DNA of 64,000 nucleotides from Actinomycetospora soli (GCF_021026295.1 NZ_JAJNDA010000005.1:62001-126000); one strand, 5' to 3'; counted from the first letter of the stretch, positions 51,363 through 62,992 are shown. Numbers and translations: made by a program. Notes: generated by a model from the sequence alone, not told the origin.

Positions 51363-51986
51363 GTGCGCACCCTCGCCGCCCGGGCGGACGCCACGACCGA
51401 GATCCGGCGCAGCCGGTTCCACTGCCGGGTGGAACGGGTCGCCTCGCTCGACGACGCCGAGGCCGTGATCGCCGCCGCCCGCCGCGAGCACCCGCAGGCC
51501 CGCCACCACGGCACGGCGCTGCGCCTCGGCGAGCACGCCGAGCGGCAGCGCTCCTCCGACGACGGCGAGCCGGCCGGCACCACGGGCGTCCCGATGCTCG
51601 AGGTGCTCACCGCGTGGGGGCTCACCGACGTGGTGGCCGTGGTCAGCCGCTCCTTCGGCGGTGTGCTGCTCGGCGCGGGCGGACTGGTGCGCGCCTACGG
51701 CGGCGCGGTGGCCGCGGCGCTGGAGACCGCGACGCTCGTGGAGCGGGTCGGGTTCGCGACGCTGCTCGTGGCCGCCGACCACGCCTCCGCCCCCCGCGTC
51801 GAGCACGCGCTGCGCGAGGGCGACCACCGCGTGGCGGACGTGGGGTACGGCGGCGCGGGGGTCACGCTGACGGTCCACGTCCGGCCCGCGGACGTCGACG
51901 ACGTCACCGCGCTGGTGGCCGCCCTGACGAGCGGTCGGGGCGAGGTGGTGGCCGGAGATCCGGTGGTGCTGGACGTCCCGGTCTGA
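51363..51986 (+). CDS. YigZ/IMPACT-family protein
   Basis: A 207-residue IMPACT-domain protein: IRRSRFHCRVERVASLDDAE, EHPQARHHGTALRLG, the signature SSDDGEPAGTTGVPMLEVL, VVAVVSRSFGGVLLGAGGLV and a C-terminal DUF1949-like domain. Bacterial members (YigZ) are thought to act in translation or nucleotide handling; not established. GTG 51363 follows the previous stop by 2 bp, so it is cotranscribed with the DUF742 gene. Confidence 0.92.
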   Translation: MRTLAARADATTEIRRSRFHCRVERVASLDDAEAVIAAARREHPQARHHGTALRLGEHAERQRSSDDGEPAGTTGVPMLEVLTAWGLTDVVAVVSRSFGGVLLGAGGLVRAYGGAVAAALETATLVERVGFATLLVAADHASAPRVEHALREGDHRVADVGYGGAGVTLTVHVRPADVDDVTALVAALTSGRGEVVAGDPVVLDVPV

Positions 51987-52000
51987 CGCAGGATGGGGAC

Positions 52001-53005
52001 ATGACGGCGGTGGCGGACAAGCGGTTGACCGGATACGCCCACGGCGGCGGCTGCGCCTGCAAGATCCCGCCGGGCGAGCTGGAGTCGTTCGTGCGCACGC
52101 TCGCCCCGGCACCGACGGCCGAGCGGGTCGGCGAGCTCGTCGTCGGGCTGGAGGACGGCGACGACGCGGCCGCGGTGACGATCCGCGACGGCCTCGCGCT
52201 GATCGCCACCACCGACTTCTTCACCCCCGTCGTCGACGACCCGTACGACTGGGGCCGCATCGCCGCCGCCAACGCGCTCTCCGACGTCTACGCCATGGGC
52301 GGGCGGCCGGTCGTCGCGCTCAACCTGCTCTGCTGGCCGCGCGACGTGCTGCCCTACGAGATGGCCGCCGAGGTGCTCCGCGGCGGGCTCGCGGTGGCCG
52401 ACGAGGCGGGCTGCCACGTCGCGGGCGGGCACTCCGTGGACGACCCGGAGCCCAAGTACGGCATGGCGGTCACGGGCACCGCCGACCCCGCGAAGCTGAT
52501 CCGCAACGACGCCGGGCGGGCCGGGCTGCCGCTCACGCTCACCAAGCCGCTCGGGCTCGGCGTCCTGAACAACCGCCACAAGGTCACCGGCGAGGTGAGC
52601 GCGGCGGCGGTCGGCACCATGACGACGCTCAACGCCGCGGCCTCCCGCGCCGCGGTCGAGGCGGGCATCGTCGCCGGAACCGACGTGACCGGGTTCGGTC
52701 TGCTCGGCCACGCCTTCAAGCTCGCCCGCGCCTCCGGGGTGACCGCGGTGATCGACACCGCCGCCGTGCCCTACCTGGAGGGCGCCCGGGAGGCGCTGCG
52801 CGAGGGCTACGTGCCGGGCGGGTCGCGGCGCAACCTGGACTGGGTCGCGCCGGAGTCCGATCTGGACGGCGCGTCCGAGGAGGACCGCATCCTGCTCGCC
52901 GACGCCCAGACCTCCGGCGGCCTCCTGCTCGTCGGGGAGATCCCCGGCCACCCGGTGATCGGGGAACTCGTCCCCGACGACGGGGTGCGGCTCCGCCTCA
53001 GGTGA
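52001..53005 (+). CDS. selD: Selenide, water dikinase
   Basis: A 334-residue selenophosphate synthetase making selenophosphate from selenide and ATP. Active-site Cys18, Cys20 and Lys21 in HGGGCACKIPP correspond to the E. coli GCGCK motif, in Cys rather than Sec form. Further family segments: TTDFFTPVVDDPYDWGRIAA, NALSDVYAMGG, AGGHSVDDPEPKYGMAVTG and DVTGFGLLGHAFKLARAS. No selA, selB or tRNA-Sec is in the window, so the selenophosphate use (selenocysteine or modified tRNA) is unknown. It ends in a bidirectional terminator. Confidence 0.95.
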   Translation: MTAVADKRLTGYAHGGGCACKIPPGELESFVRTLAPAPTAERVGELVVGLEDGDDAAAVTIRDGLALIATTDFFTPVVDDPYDWGRIAAANALSDVYAMGGRPVVALNLLCWPRDVLPYEMAAEVLRGGLAVADEAGCHVAGGHSVDDPEPKYGMAVTGTADPAKLIRNDAGRAGLPLTLTKPLGLGVLNNRHKVTGEVSAAAVGTMTTLNAAASRAAVEAGIVAGTDVTGFGLLGHAFKLARASGVTAVIDTAAVPYLEGAREALREGYVPGGSRRNLDWVAPESDLDGASEEDRILLADAQTSGGLLLVGEIPGHPVIGELVPDDGVRLRLR

Positions 53006-53037
53006 GCACCGTCGGTCGCGAGAGCGGTGCTCACCTG
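52999..53037. terminator. 13-bp bidirectional hairpin
   Basis: Arms caggtgagcaccg (52999-53011) and cggtgctcacctg (53025-53037) with a 13-nt loop; both the selD stop and the glycosyltransferase stop are inside the arms. Confidence 0.85.
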
Positions 53038-54161
53038 GGCTGTGCCCACAGGTCCTGCGCGGCCTCGACGACGTCCTCCACCGGCACGTCGTGCGTCGCG
53101 GACGCCTGGTGGCCGCACCACCCGTCGAGCACCCGGCGCCCGCACACCGCGCAGCCGCCGTGCCACGACACGAGCACGCGGTGCCAGACCCGGGTGAGCG
53201 GTGCGACGTCGGCGAGGTTGGCGTAGGTGAACACCGCGACCGTCGGCGTGCCGACGGCCCCGGCGACGTGGCGCGGCCCGGAGTCGTTGCCGATCATCAG
53301 GCGGGCGCGGGCGAGCAGGCCCACCAGTCCGGGCAGGGTGAGCCCGCCGACGACGGTCTCGGGCTCCCGCCCGGTCACGGCCGCGAACCCGCGCGCCACC
53401 GCGGCCACCCGTTCGTCCTCGGCGTCCCCGCCGACGACGACCACGCGTGCCCCCTCGAGCGACGCCGCGACCGCGCCGAGCCGTTCCTCCGGGTAGCAGC
53501 GGCGCGCGTCGGTGGCCCCGGGGTGCACGACGACGAGCGGTTCGTCGGACTCGGCGACCACCTCCCGCGAGGCCGCGAGGTCGGCGTCGGTCACCGCCAG
53601 GCGCGGCTCGATCCGCGGCGTGGCCGCCCCGACGGCCGCCGCGAGCTCGTTCCAGCGCAGCGTGTCGTGCTGGTACGGCGTGTACGGGACCCAGCGGTCG
53701 AGCCGCGGCGCCCCCGGCGCGGCCGTCCCCGCCGTCACGCGCGCCCCGAGCCGGGCCACCAGCGGGTTGGAGTTCCCGCCCCCGCCGTGCATCTGGATCG
53801 CGAGGTCGTAGCCGTACGCCCGCTGCTCCGCGGCCCACGCCTCGACGACGTCGGCCGGTGCGTCCGGCCCCGGCCCGACCCGCACCCCGGGCACGGGCGG
53901 CACGGCCACCACGCGGTCGACGGGGGAGGGGCGCCCGGCGAGCAGCGCCTCGTGGTGCGGCTGGCCGAGCAGGGTGATCTCGGCGTCCGGGTACGCCGCG
54001 CGGACCGCGGACAGCGCGGGCTCCGAGACGACCAGGTCCCCGAGGCCGTTCGCCCGCAGGATGGCCAGCCGCCGCACGTCCGGCACGAGCGGGGCGGGGT
54101 CGGCGGGCACGCCGAGGGCCGGAGCCTTCCCGACGGCAGGTGTGGTCACCAGGGCAGTCAC
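53031..54161 (-). CDS. Glycosyltransferase family 9 (heptosyltransferase-like)
   Basis: A 376-residue GT9 protein: RRLAILRANGLGDLVVSEPA at the start with the donor-side GD motif, YPDAEITLLGQPHHEALLAG, and the C-terminal domain VVHPGATDARRCYPEERLGA followed by MIGNDSGPRHVAGAVGTPTV with the conserved acidic residue. Gram-positive actinomycetes lack heptose LPS, so a cell wall or glycolipid sugar transfer is likelier. A C-terminal Cys cluster (CAVCGRRVLDGWCGHQ) may bind metal. Monocistronic. Confidence 0.9.
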   Translation of the reverse strand: MTALVTTPAVGKAPALGVPADPAPLVPDVRRLAILRANGLGDLVVSEPALSAVRAAYPDAEITLLGQPHHEALLAGRPSPVDRVVAVPPVPGVRVGPGPDAPADVVEAWAAEQRAYGYDLAIQMHGGGGNSNPLVARLGARVTAGTAAPGAPRLDRWVPYTPYQHDTLRWNELAAAVGAATPRIEPRLAVTDADLAASREVVAESDEPLVVVHPGATDARRCYPEERLGAVAASLEGARVVVVGGDAEDERVAAVARGFAAVTGREPETVVGGLTLPGLVGLLARARLMIGNDSGPRHVAGAVGTPTVAVFTYANLADVAPLTRVWHRVLVSWHGGCAVCGRRVLDGWCGHQASATHDVPVEDVVEAAQDLWAQPR

Positions 54162-54328
54162 GGGCCCGTGGTGCCCACCCGGCCCCCGGCGTCATGGGTC
54201 GGGACGGCCGATGGCGCCCCGGGAGCGCCGAACGGCCCCCGGTGCTGTGTGCCGACCACATCGCCGGCCGCGGGCAGGGTGTGGGACTCACCTACCGCCG
54301 GTGGCGCGCGCCACCTACCGTCGCGTCC

Positions 54329-55087
54329 GTGAGCACCCCCTCCGAAGACCGCGCCGCCATCGTCACCGGGTCGACCAGCGGCATCGGCCGCGCCGTCGTC
54401 GAGCGTCTCGTCTCCGACGGCTGGCAGGTCCTCGGTGTCGACCTCGAGGCGGCCGACGACCTGAAGGGCGCGGAGACCCTCGGCGCCGACCTCACCACCC
54501 GCGCGGGCAACCGGGCCGCCGTCGACACCGCCCTCGAGGCCTTCGGGCGGATCGACCTCGTCGTGCCCAACGCCGGGTTCCAGCACGTCTCGCCGGTCGC
54601 CGACTTCCCCGAGGACCGCTGGGACGCGCTTCTGCAGATCCTGCTGACCAGCCCGTTCCTCCTGGCCAAGTACGCGTGGCCGTCCCTGGTCGAGGCCCCG
54701 CGCGGCGGCCGCTTCGTCCCGATCGCCTCCGCGCACGCGCTCGCCGCCAGCCCGTTCAAGGCGGGCTACGTCTCGGCCAAGCACGGCGTGCTCGGCCTGG
54801 TGAAGACGCTCGCCCTCGAGGGCGCGGCGCAGGGGCTCACCGCGGCCGCGGTCTGCCCGGGCTACGTGCGCACCCCGCTCGTGGAGAAGCAGATCGCCGA
54901 CCAGGCCACGGCCCACGGCATCAGCGAGGACCGGGTGATCGAGGAGGTCATCCTCACCCCGCACGCCCTGAAGCGGCTGATCGAGCCGAGCGAGGTCGCC
55001 GACGTCGTCGCGTTCCTGACGACGCCCGCCGGGTCCACGTTCACCGGGGTGCCGGTCACCATGGACATGGGGTGGACCGCGCGCTGA
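54329..55087 (+). CDS. 3-hydroxybutyrate dehydrogenase-like SDR
   Basis: A 252-residue SDR close to D-3-hydroxybutyrate dehydrogenases: VTGSTSGIGRAVVERL cofactor motif, VPNAGFQHVSPVADFPEDRW, catalytic Ser in IASAHALAASPFK, YVSAKHGVLGLVK and the family signature CPGYVRTPLVEKQI, with VTMDMGWTAR at the end. Oxidises 3-hydroxybutyrate to acetoacetate with NAD. GTG 54329 follows the divergent glycosyltransferase region. Single gene, followed by the phospholipid synthase. Confidence 0.92.
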   Translation: MSTPSEDRAAIVTGSTSGIGRAVVERLVSDGWQVLGVDLEAADDLKGAETLGADLTTRAGNRAAVDTALEAFGRIDLVVPNAGFQHVSPVADFPEDRWDALLQILLTSPFLLAKYAWPSLVEAPRGGRFVPIASAHALAASPFKAGYVSAKHGVLGLVKTLALEGAAQGLTAAAVCPGYVRTPLVEKQIADQATAHGISEDRVIEEVILTPHALKRLIEPSEVADVVAFLTTPAGSTFTGVPVTMDMGWTAR

Positions 55088-55115
55088 TCCGCGTCCGGCC
55101 TGCCAGACTCCGCCC

Positions 55116-55688
55116 GTGACGATCCGGGGCATCGCGTCCGAGCGGTGGCTGACGGTCCCGAACCTGCTGTCGGTGATCCGGCTCGCCGGCGTGCCGGTGT
55201 TCCTCTGGCTGCTGCTCGGGCCGCGGGCCGACGGCTGGGCGCTGATCGTGCTCGTGATCTCCGGGGTCACCGACTGGCTCGACGGCAAGCTCGCCCGCTG
55301 GCTGGACCAGTACTCCAAGCTGGGGGAGGCCCTCGACCCGCTGGCCGACCGGCTCTACACGCTCGCGGCGCTGGTCGCGTTCGTCGTGCGCGACATCGTG
55401 CCGTGGTGGGTCGTGGTGCTGATCGTCGGCCGCGACGTCGTGGTGTCCGCCGCCCTGCCGCTGCTGCGCCGCAAGGGCTACCTGGCCTTCCCGGTGCTCT
55501 ACCTCGGCAAGGCCGCGACGCTCTGCCTGCTCTACGCGTTCCCGTTGCTGCTGCTCGCGCAGATGGACTGGCCGGGTGCCGACCTCGCCCGCCCGGTGGC
55601 CTACGCGTTCACGGCGTGGGGCATCGCGCTGCACCTCTGGTCGGGCGCGCTCTACGTCGTCCAGCTGATCCGGACACCCGCACGCTAG
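55116..55688 (+). CDS. CDP-alcohol phosphatidyltransferase
   Basis: A 190-residue membrane enzyme with about six spans and the family signature DGKLARWLDQYSKLGEALD followed by PLADR, matching the D-G-x2-A-R-x8-G-x3-D-x3-D metal/active-site pattern. It transfers a phosphatidyl group from CDP-diacylglycerol; PgsA-like phosphatidylglycerophosphate or cardiolipin synthesis is likely. GTG start 55116. It is 28 bp after the SDR and upstream of gcvH. Confidence 0.93.
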   Translation: MTIRGIASERWLTVPNLLSVIRLAGVPVFLWLLLGPRADGWALIVLVISGVTDWLDGKLARWLDQYSKLGEALDPLADRLYTLAALVAFVVRDIVPWWVVVLIVGRDVVVSAALPLLRRKGYLAFPVLYLGKAATLCLLYAFPLLLLAQMDWPGADLARPVAYAFTAWGIALHLWSGALYVVQLIRTPAR

Positions 55689-55731
55689 GGTCCCCCGGAC
55701 CGTTCACCCGATCATCGTAGGAGGAGTCGTC

Positions 55732-56118
55732 GTGGTCCCCGAGGGTCTGCAGTACACCGCGGAGCACGAGTGGATCGCGTCGGCGGGCGACGACGGCGTG
55801 GTGCGGGTCGGGATCACCGACTTCGCCCAGGAGCAGCTCGGGGACGTGGTGTTCGTCCAGCTGCCGACCGTCGGCGACACCGTCTCGGCGGGCGACTCGA
55901 TCGCCGAGGTCGAGTCCACGAAGTCGGTGTCGGAGATCTACGCGCCGCTCGCGGGCGAGATCACCGCCGTCAACGGGGATCTCGGCGACACCCCGGAGCA
56001 GGTCAACTCCGACCCCTACGGCTCCGGATGGATGTTCGAGCTGCGCCTCTCGGACGCCGGCGAGCGCTCCGAGCTCCTGGACGCGGAGGCCTACCAGGCC
56101 GTCGTCGACGGGGCGTGA
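55732..56118 (+). CDS. gcvH: Glycine cleavage system H protein
   Basis: A 128-residue lipoyl carrier that shuttles the aminomethyl group between P and T proteins. The lipoylated Lys64 is in VESTKSVSEIYAPL; YTAEHEWIA and GITDFAQEQLGDVVFVQLP are canonical. GTG 55732 follows an aggaggag SD. It is separated from gcvP by four other genes in this conserved actinobacterial block, and gcvT is not in the window. Confidence 0.96.
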   Translation: MVPEGLQYTAEHEWIASAGDDGVVRVGITDFAQEQLGDVVFVQLPTVGDTVSAGDSIAEVESTKSVSEIYAPLAGEITAVNGDLGDTPEQVNSDPYGSGWMFELRLSDAGERSELLDAEAYQAVVDGA

Positions 56119-56382
56119 TTCACCCCCGACGATGCGTGACCGATCCGGTCACGCCGCGTTGACATCAGTGGGTGCGGACGAAGCGGGACCGACCCACGGC
56201 GTGACGGTGACGCACGGTACCGTGACCACGGCCTCGTCCCCACGCTCCCGACCGGGCGCCGTGGGGGTGGCCCGGCCGGGTGACGCACCCGGGTGAGGGT
56301 CCCTGCGGGGAGCCGCACGAGCCCAGCACCACCAGCGGCACGCGAGCATCCACGGCACCACGGAATTCGACGGAGGAGCACG

Positions 56383-56844
56383 GTGAGCACAGGCGGTCCG
56401 GTCCCCCCCGAGCGTCAGGGCGAGACGACGTCGGTCTTCCGGGCCGATTTCCTCGCCGAGACCGGCGAGGAGCCCCGGGGCGGCGTCTCCGGGGTCGACT
56501 CCCTGCCCGCCGGCTCGGCCCTGCTGGTCGTCAAGCGCGGTCCCAACGCCGGGTCGCGCTTCCTGCTCGACCGCGACACGACGAGCGCCGGTCGGCACCC
56601 CGACAGCGACATCTTCCTCGACGACGTCACCGTCTCCCGGCGGCACGCGGAGTTCCGCCGCGACGGCGCGGAGTTCGTGGTCGTCGACGTGGGCAGCCTC
56701 AACGGCACCTACGTCAACCGGGAGCCGGTGGACACCGCCGTGCTCGCCAACGGCGACGAGGTGCAGATCGGCAAGTTCCGGCTGGTCTTCCTCACCGGGC
56801 CGCGCGACGCCGGCTCGGGCGGACCGGGCGCCGAGTACTCGTGA
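56383..56844 (+). CDS. garA: FHA-domain regulator GarA
   Basis: A 153-residue forkhead-associated protein. The N-terminal ETTSVFRADFL (Thr15-Thr16) is the kinase phosphorylation motif of mycobacterial GarA/OdhI, and the FHA domain contains GSRFLLDRDTTSAGRHPDSD, VSRRHAEF and SLNGTYVN. Unphosphorylated GarA inhibits 2-oxoglutarate dehydrogenase and modulates glutamate metabolism; phosphorylation switches it off. GTG 56383 follows ggaggagc. Regulated by PknB/PknG-type kinases, with one STPK gene 35 kb upstream. Confidence 0.95.
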   Translation: MSTGGPVPPERQGETTSVFRADFLAETGEEPRGGVSGVDSLPAGSALLVVKRGPNAGSRFLLDRDTTSAGRHPDSDIFLDDVTVSRRHAEFRRDGAEFVVVDVGSLNGTYVNREPVDTAVLANGDEVQIGKFRLVFLTGPRDAGSGGPGAEYS

Positions 56845-56872
56845 GCCCCGCGGGCGGGGCGAAGGGGCCGGC

Positions 56873-57748
56873 GTGACGGCGGCGGGTCTGCCCCAGGGCG
56901 ACTCGCGGGGGGCCCTGTCGATCGGGGCGGTCCTCGACGCCCTGCGCAGCGACTTCCCGGAGATCACGATCTCCAAGATCCGGTTCCTCGAGTCCGAGGG
57001 CCTGATCTCGCCGGCCCGCACGCCGAGCGGCTACCGCCAGTTCTCCCACGCGGACATCCGGCGGCTCCGCTTCGTGCTCTCGGCGCAGCGGGACCACTAC
57101 CTCCCGCTCAAGGTCATCCGGGCGAAGCTCGAGGAGTTCGACGCCTCGCCGACGCCCGACGGCCCGCTGCTCACGGCCCCGCCCGACGTCGTGTCGACCG
57201 CGGACACCGCGGCGCCGCGGACCGGGGGCCCCGGCGGCGGAGGTCCCGGTGGCGGGTTCGACGGCGGCGGGCTCGGCACCGTGCCCCGGCCGCGGTCGCT
57301 GAGCGCCGTGGGCCCGACGACCACGGTGCTGCCCTCGGACGACGACCCGGACCGGGCCCTCGGCGCCGACGCGCCGGCCGACGGCGTGGACCGCGACACC
57401 GTGCTCGCCGAGGACGGGGTCGACGAGGCGCTGCTGACCTCGCTGGAGCACCACGGGATCCTGCGCCCGGACGTGTCCGGCCGCTACGAGCCCGAGGCCC
57501 CGGTCATCGCCCGCACCGCCGCGTCGCTCGCCGCGCTCGGCGTCGAGCCGCGCCTGCTGCGCGGGCTGCGGGCCGGCGCCGACCGCGAGGTCGGGCTGCT
57601 CACCCAGCTCGTCACCCCCGTGGCGCGCAGCCGGGCCCCCGAGGCCACCCGCCGCGCCCACGACCTCTCCGGCGAGCTCGCCGCGCTGTCCGGCCGGCTG
57701 CACGCCCTGCTGGTGGGCTCCGGCCTGCGCCACGGCCTGCGTCGCTGA
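56873..57748 (+). CDS. MerR-family regulator (Rv1828/FtsR-like)
   Basis: A 291-residue MerR-type protein: SIGAVLDALRSDFPEITISK and RFLESEGLISPARTPSGYRQ winged helix, DIRRLRFVLSAQRDHYLPLK, then a Gly/Pro-rich linker (GGPGGGGPGGGFDGGG) and a C-terminal helical domain. In mycobacteria and corynebacteria the homologue activates ftsZ. Its place between garA and the DUF151 gene is conserved. No metal-binding Cys. Followed by repetitive non-coding DNA. Confidence 0.9.
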   Translation: MTAAGLPQGDSRGALSIGAVLDALRSDFPEITISKIRFLESEGLISPARTPSGYRQFSHADIRRLRFVLSAQRDHYLPLKVIRAKLEEFDASPTPDGPLLTAPPDVVSTADTAAPRTGGPGGGGPGGGFDGGGLGTVPRPRSLSAVGPTTTVLPSDDDPDRALGADAPADGVDRDTVLAEDGVDEALLTSLEHHGILRPDVSGRYEPEAPVIARTAASLAALGVEPRLLRGLRAGADREVGLLTQLVTPVARSRAPEATRRAHDLSGELAALSGRLHALLVGSGLRHGLRR

Positions 57749-57839
57749 CCTCTCCTCGACGGGCCGTCGGTCACCCTGGTGACCGGCGGCCCGTTCGTGT
57801 GTGCGCGCCCTGCCGCGCTCTCCCTCCGGCCATCGGCCA

Positions 57840-58185
57840 CCCTGTCGTGCTCTCCCGCCGGCCACCGGCCACCTTGTCGTCGGGACTCACGACGACAAGG
57901 TGCCGGCGCCCGGGCTGCAGCCCGCGACAAGGTGCCGGGGCGGCCGGTGGACGGGCGGCCGGTGGACGGGCCGGCCGGTGGACGGGCGGCCGGCGGACGG
58001 TCGGCCGGTGGACGGGCGGCCGGTGGACAGTCGGTGGGCCGCCGGGACGCGGCCGCCTCATTCCGGTCCTCCCCGCGTCTTGTCGCGGGCTCCTGCGAGC
58101 CGATCGGCACCTTGTCGTTCTGATTCACAACGACAAGGTGGCCGTGGCGGGGATGCAGGCCGCGACAAGCTGCCGGCGGCCGGAC
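57840..58185. repeat. Paired ~100-bp palindromic elements with tandem spacer repeats
   Basis: Two hairpins share the pattern caccttgtcgty-NNgaNtcac-racgacaaggtg: 12-bp arms at 57870-57881/57891-57902 and 58108-58119/58129-58140, each with a 9-nt loop. Each is followed by a similar 35-bp tail containing gcgacaag, and the second has an inverted tail on its left (58079-58107), making a roughly 90-bp imperfect palindrome. Between them lie copies of ggccggtggacgg (about 57942-58030). No real gene is seen from 57749 to 58440. Confidence 0.8.
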
Positions 58186-58440
58186 CGACAGCTCGCGACG
58201 AGGTAGCTCGAGGGCCGGGTCGAGGACGACCGCCCGACCGGTGCCCGCCGACCCCGCGACCCGCCGTCGGGAAGCCTCACGGTGAGTCGCCGGGCGGGTT
58301 CTCGCCACCGCCCCGAGACGCCCCGGAGCGTGTAGCGTTCCCTCGTCGACTCCGGTCGCACGGGCTGATCGCGTGGCCAGGGTCGAGACTCCAGATCACG
58401 GCGTGTCCCGCACGCCAGGGCCGAACAGGAGGCGAGACGC

Positions 58441-58908
58441 ATGAGTGAGATGCGTGTCGTGGGCGTACGGGTCGAACTGCCTGCGAACCAGCCGATCCTC
58501 CTCCTGCGGGAGTCCGACGGTGACCGCTACCTGCCGATCTGGATCGGCTCGGTCGAGGCCACCGCGATCGCCCTCGAGCAGCAGGGCGTGAAGCCCGCGC
58601 GGCCGCTGACGCACGACCTCCTCAAGGACGTCCTGGGCGCTCTGGACCGGCGCCTGGAGCAGGTGCGGATCACCGACCTGCAGGAGGGCACGTTCTACGC
58701 CGAACTCGTCTTCGACGGCGACGTCCGGGTGTCCGCCCGGCCCAGCGACTCGGTCGCGCTCGCCCTGCGGGTGGGGGTGCCGATCCACGCCGAGGAGGGG
58801 GTGCTCTCCGAGGCCGGGCTCGTCATCCCCGACGAGCAGGAGGACGAGGTCGAGAAGTTCCGGGAGTTCCTGGACACCGTCTCGCCCGAGGACTTCGCCG
58901 GCACGTGA
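58441..58908 (+). CDS. Bifunctional nuclease family protein (DUF151)
   Basis: A 155-residue protein of the DUF151 family: VVGVRVELPANQPILLLRES, RYLPIWIGSVEATAIALEQQ, RPLTHDLLKDVLGALDRRLE and SDSVALALRVGVPIHAEEGV. Called bifunctional nuclease from plant homologues; in actinobacteria (Rv1829) the activity is unproven. ATG 58441 follows aggaggcg. Part of the conserved GarA-GcvP block. Confidence 0.93.
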   Translation: MSEMRVVGVRVELPANQPILLLRESDGDRYLPIWIGSVEATAIALEQQGVKPARPLTHDLLKDVLGALDRRLEQVRITDLQEGTFYAELVFDGDVRVSARPSDSVALALRVGVPIHAEEGVLSEAGLVIPDEQEDEVEKFREFLDTVSPEDFAGT

Positions 58909-58921
58909 TCGGAGACGGGGT

Positions 58922-58945
58922 CGGCGCGTCGTCCACGACGCGCCG
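58922..58945 (+). terminator. 10-bp hairpin after the DUF151 gene
   Basis: Arms cggcgcgtcg (58922-58931) and cgacgcgccg (58936-58945) around tcca, 13 bp past the stop codon. Confidence 0.75.
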
Positions 58946-58991
58946 CTCGTCTCACCGTGAAGTTCAGGTGGAGACTTGGCCGCGCGTCGCG

Positions 58992-59020
58992 TTGACCCCC
59001 GTGGACACCCCTCGTACGGT
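58992..59020 (+). promoter_or_regulatory. Sigma-70-like promoter of the second MerR gene
   Basis: TTGACC (58992-58997), 17-bp spacer, TACGGT (59015-59020). It lies 36 bp before the GTG at 59057 and just past the terminator, giving the MerR gene its own transcript. Confidence 0.7.
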
Positions 59021-59056
59021 CGTCTGACCAGGTCGGGGCAGTAGGAGGAGGCAAGC

Positions 59057-59674
59057 GTGGCGGGAGCCGGAGAGCGGCCCGAGCAGGGTGCCTCGTTGCA
59101 GCCGCTGGGCCCCGCGGGGGAGCAGGGTTCGCTGTTCCCCGACGAACTCTTCGGTGAGGGACCGAACGACGACGTCCTCGGGTACCGGGGACCGGCCGCC
59201 TGCCAGATCGTCGGGATCACCTACCGGCAGCTGGACTACTGGGCGCGCACCAAGCTCGTCGTGCCGAGCATCCGCACCGCCACCGGGTCCGGCTCGCAGC
59301 GCCTGTACTCCTTCAAGGACCTCGCGGTGCTCAAGGTGGTCAAGAACCTCCTCGACACCGGGGTCTCGCTGAACAACATCCGCACCGCGGTGGAGCAGCT
59401 GCGCCGCCACGGGGTGCGCGACCTCGCCCGCATCACGCTGTTCTCCGACGGCGTCACCGTCTACGAGTGCACCTCCCCGGAGGAGGTCGTCGACCTCCTG
59501 CAGGGCGGCCAGGGCGTCTTCGGGATCGCCGTGGGCGGGGCGATGCGCGAGCTCTCCGGCTCGATCGCGCACTTCCCGGCCGAGCGCGCCGGCGCCGGTG
59601 CGGCCGTCGTCGAGCACGCCCCGGAGGACGAGCTGGCCTCCCGCCGCAACCGCGGCGCCCGCTCGGCGGGGTAG
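59057..59674 (+). CDS. MerR-family regulator (Rv1830-like)
   Basis: A 205-residue regulator of the type next to gcvP in mycobacteria: QIVGITYRQLDYWARTKLVV winged helix, GSGSQRLYSFKDLAVLKVVK and LLDTGVSLNNIRTAVEQLRR, followed by a C-terminal domain with TLFSDGVTVYECTSPEEVVD. It lacks metal-binding Cys. GTG 59057 follows aggaggag. May control growth or glycine metabolism. Confidence 0.93.
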   Translation: MAGAGERPEQGASLQPLGPAGEQGSLFPDELFGEGPNDDVLGYRGPAACQIVGITYRQLDYWARTKLVVPSIRTATGSGSQRLYSFKDLAVLKVVKNLLDTGVSLNNIRTAVEQLRRHGVRDLARITLFSDGVTVYECTSPEEVVDLLQGGQGVFGIAVGGAMRELSGSIAHFPAERAGAGAAVVEHAPEDELASRRNRGARSAG

Positions 59675-59693
59675 ACCTCACGCCGTCGACGGG

Positions 59694-59722
59694 CTGACAC
59701 GGCGTGGCCGTGACGGTAACGT
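59694..59722 (+). promoter_or_regulatory. Sigma-70-like promoter of the glycine riboswitch/gcvP transcript
   Basis: CTGACA (59694-59699), 17-bp spacer, TAACGT (59717-59722). Predicted transcription start near 59729, just before the first aptamer. The -10 lies inside the palindrome tgacg-gtaa-cgtca. Confidence 0.65.
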
Positions 59723-59739
59723 CACCGCCGTTGGTCGCT

Positions 59740-59997
59740 CACCCCACGCGGGAGAGTCCTGCAGTCAGAAGCCTCTGGACGCAGGCGCCGAAGGAGCAAC
59801 TCCTCCCCGGAATCTCTCAGGCATCCCGTACCGCGTGGGTCAGACCACCTCTGGAAAGCGGTGGCCTCCGTCAGCGATGACGGGGATCCGCCCGCCGATG
59901 GTGCAAGCCGGCCCGACGCCCGACGTCGGGGCTGAGGTCCGGTGAAGCTCTCAGGCGCCCGCGCTGGACCCGAAGCGGGCAGTGGCAGAGGGGGAGG
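59740..59997 (+). promoter_or_regulatory. Tandem glycine riboswitch
   Basis: Aptamer 1: gcgggagagtcct, cgccgaaggagcaac, aatctctcaggca and acctctgga (about 59747-59855). Aptamer 2: cgccgatggtgcaagcc, gtgaagctctcaggcgc and gtggcagaggggga (about 59870-59997). These are the conserved joining and loop segments of both glycine aptamers. It precedes gcvP and should raise expression when glycine is abundant. Confidence 0.93.
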
Positions 59998-60064
59998 GAT
60001 CCCGGTGTGCCCGTCGTGGCGCGCGCCGGGGTGACCCTGACCGCCGGATGCCGGGAGGCCCCCC

Positions 60065-62977
<2,913 letters not shown>

Positions 62978-62992
62978 CAGCCCCCCGTTGAA

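Noticed and set aside
57942-58030. Tandem ggccggtggacgg units as a CRISPR array
   Set aside because: Units are about 13 to 14 bp with no unique spacers and no cas genes; a simple tandem repeat.
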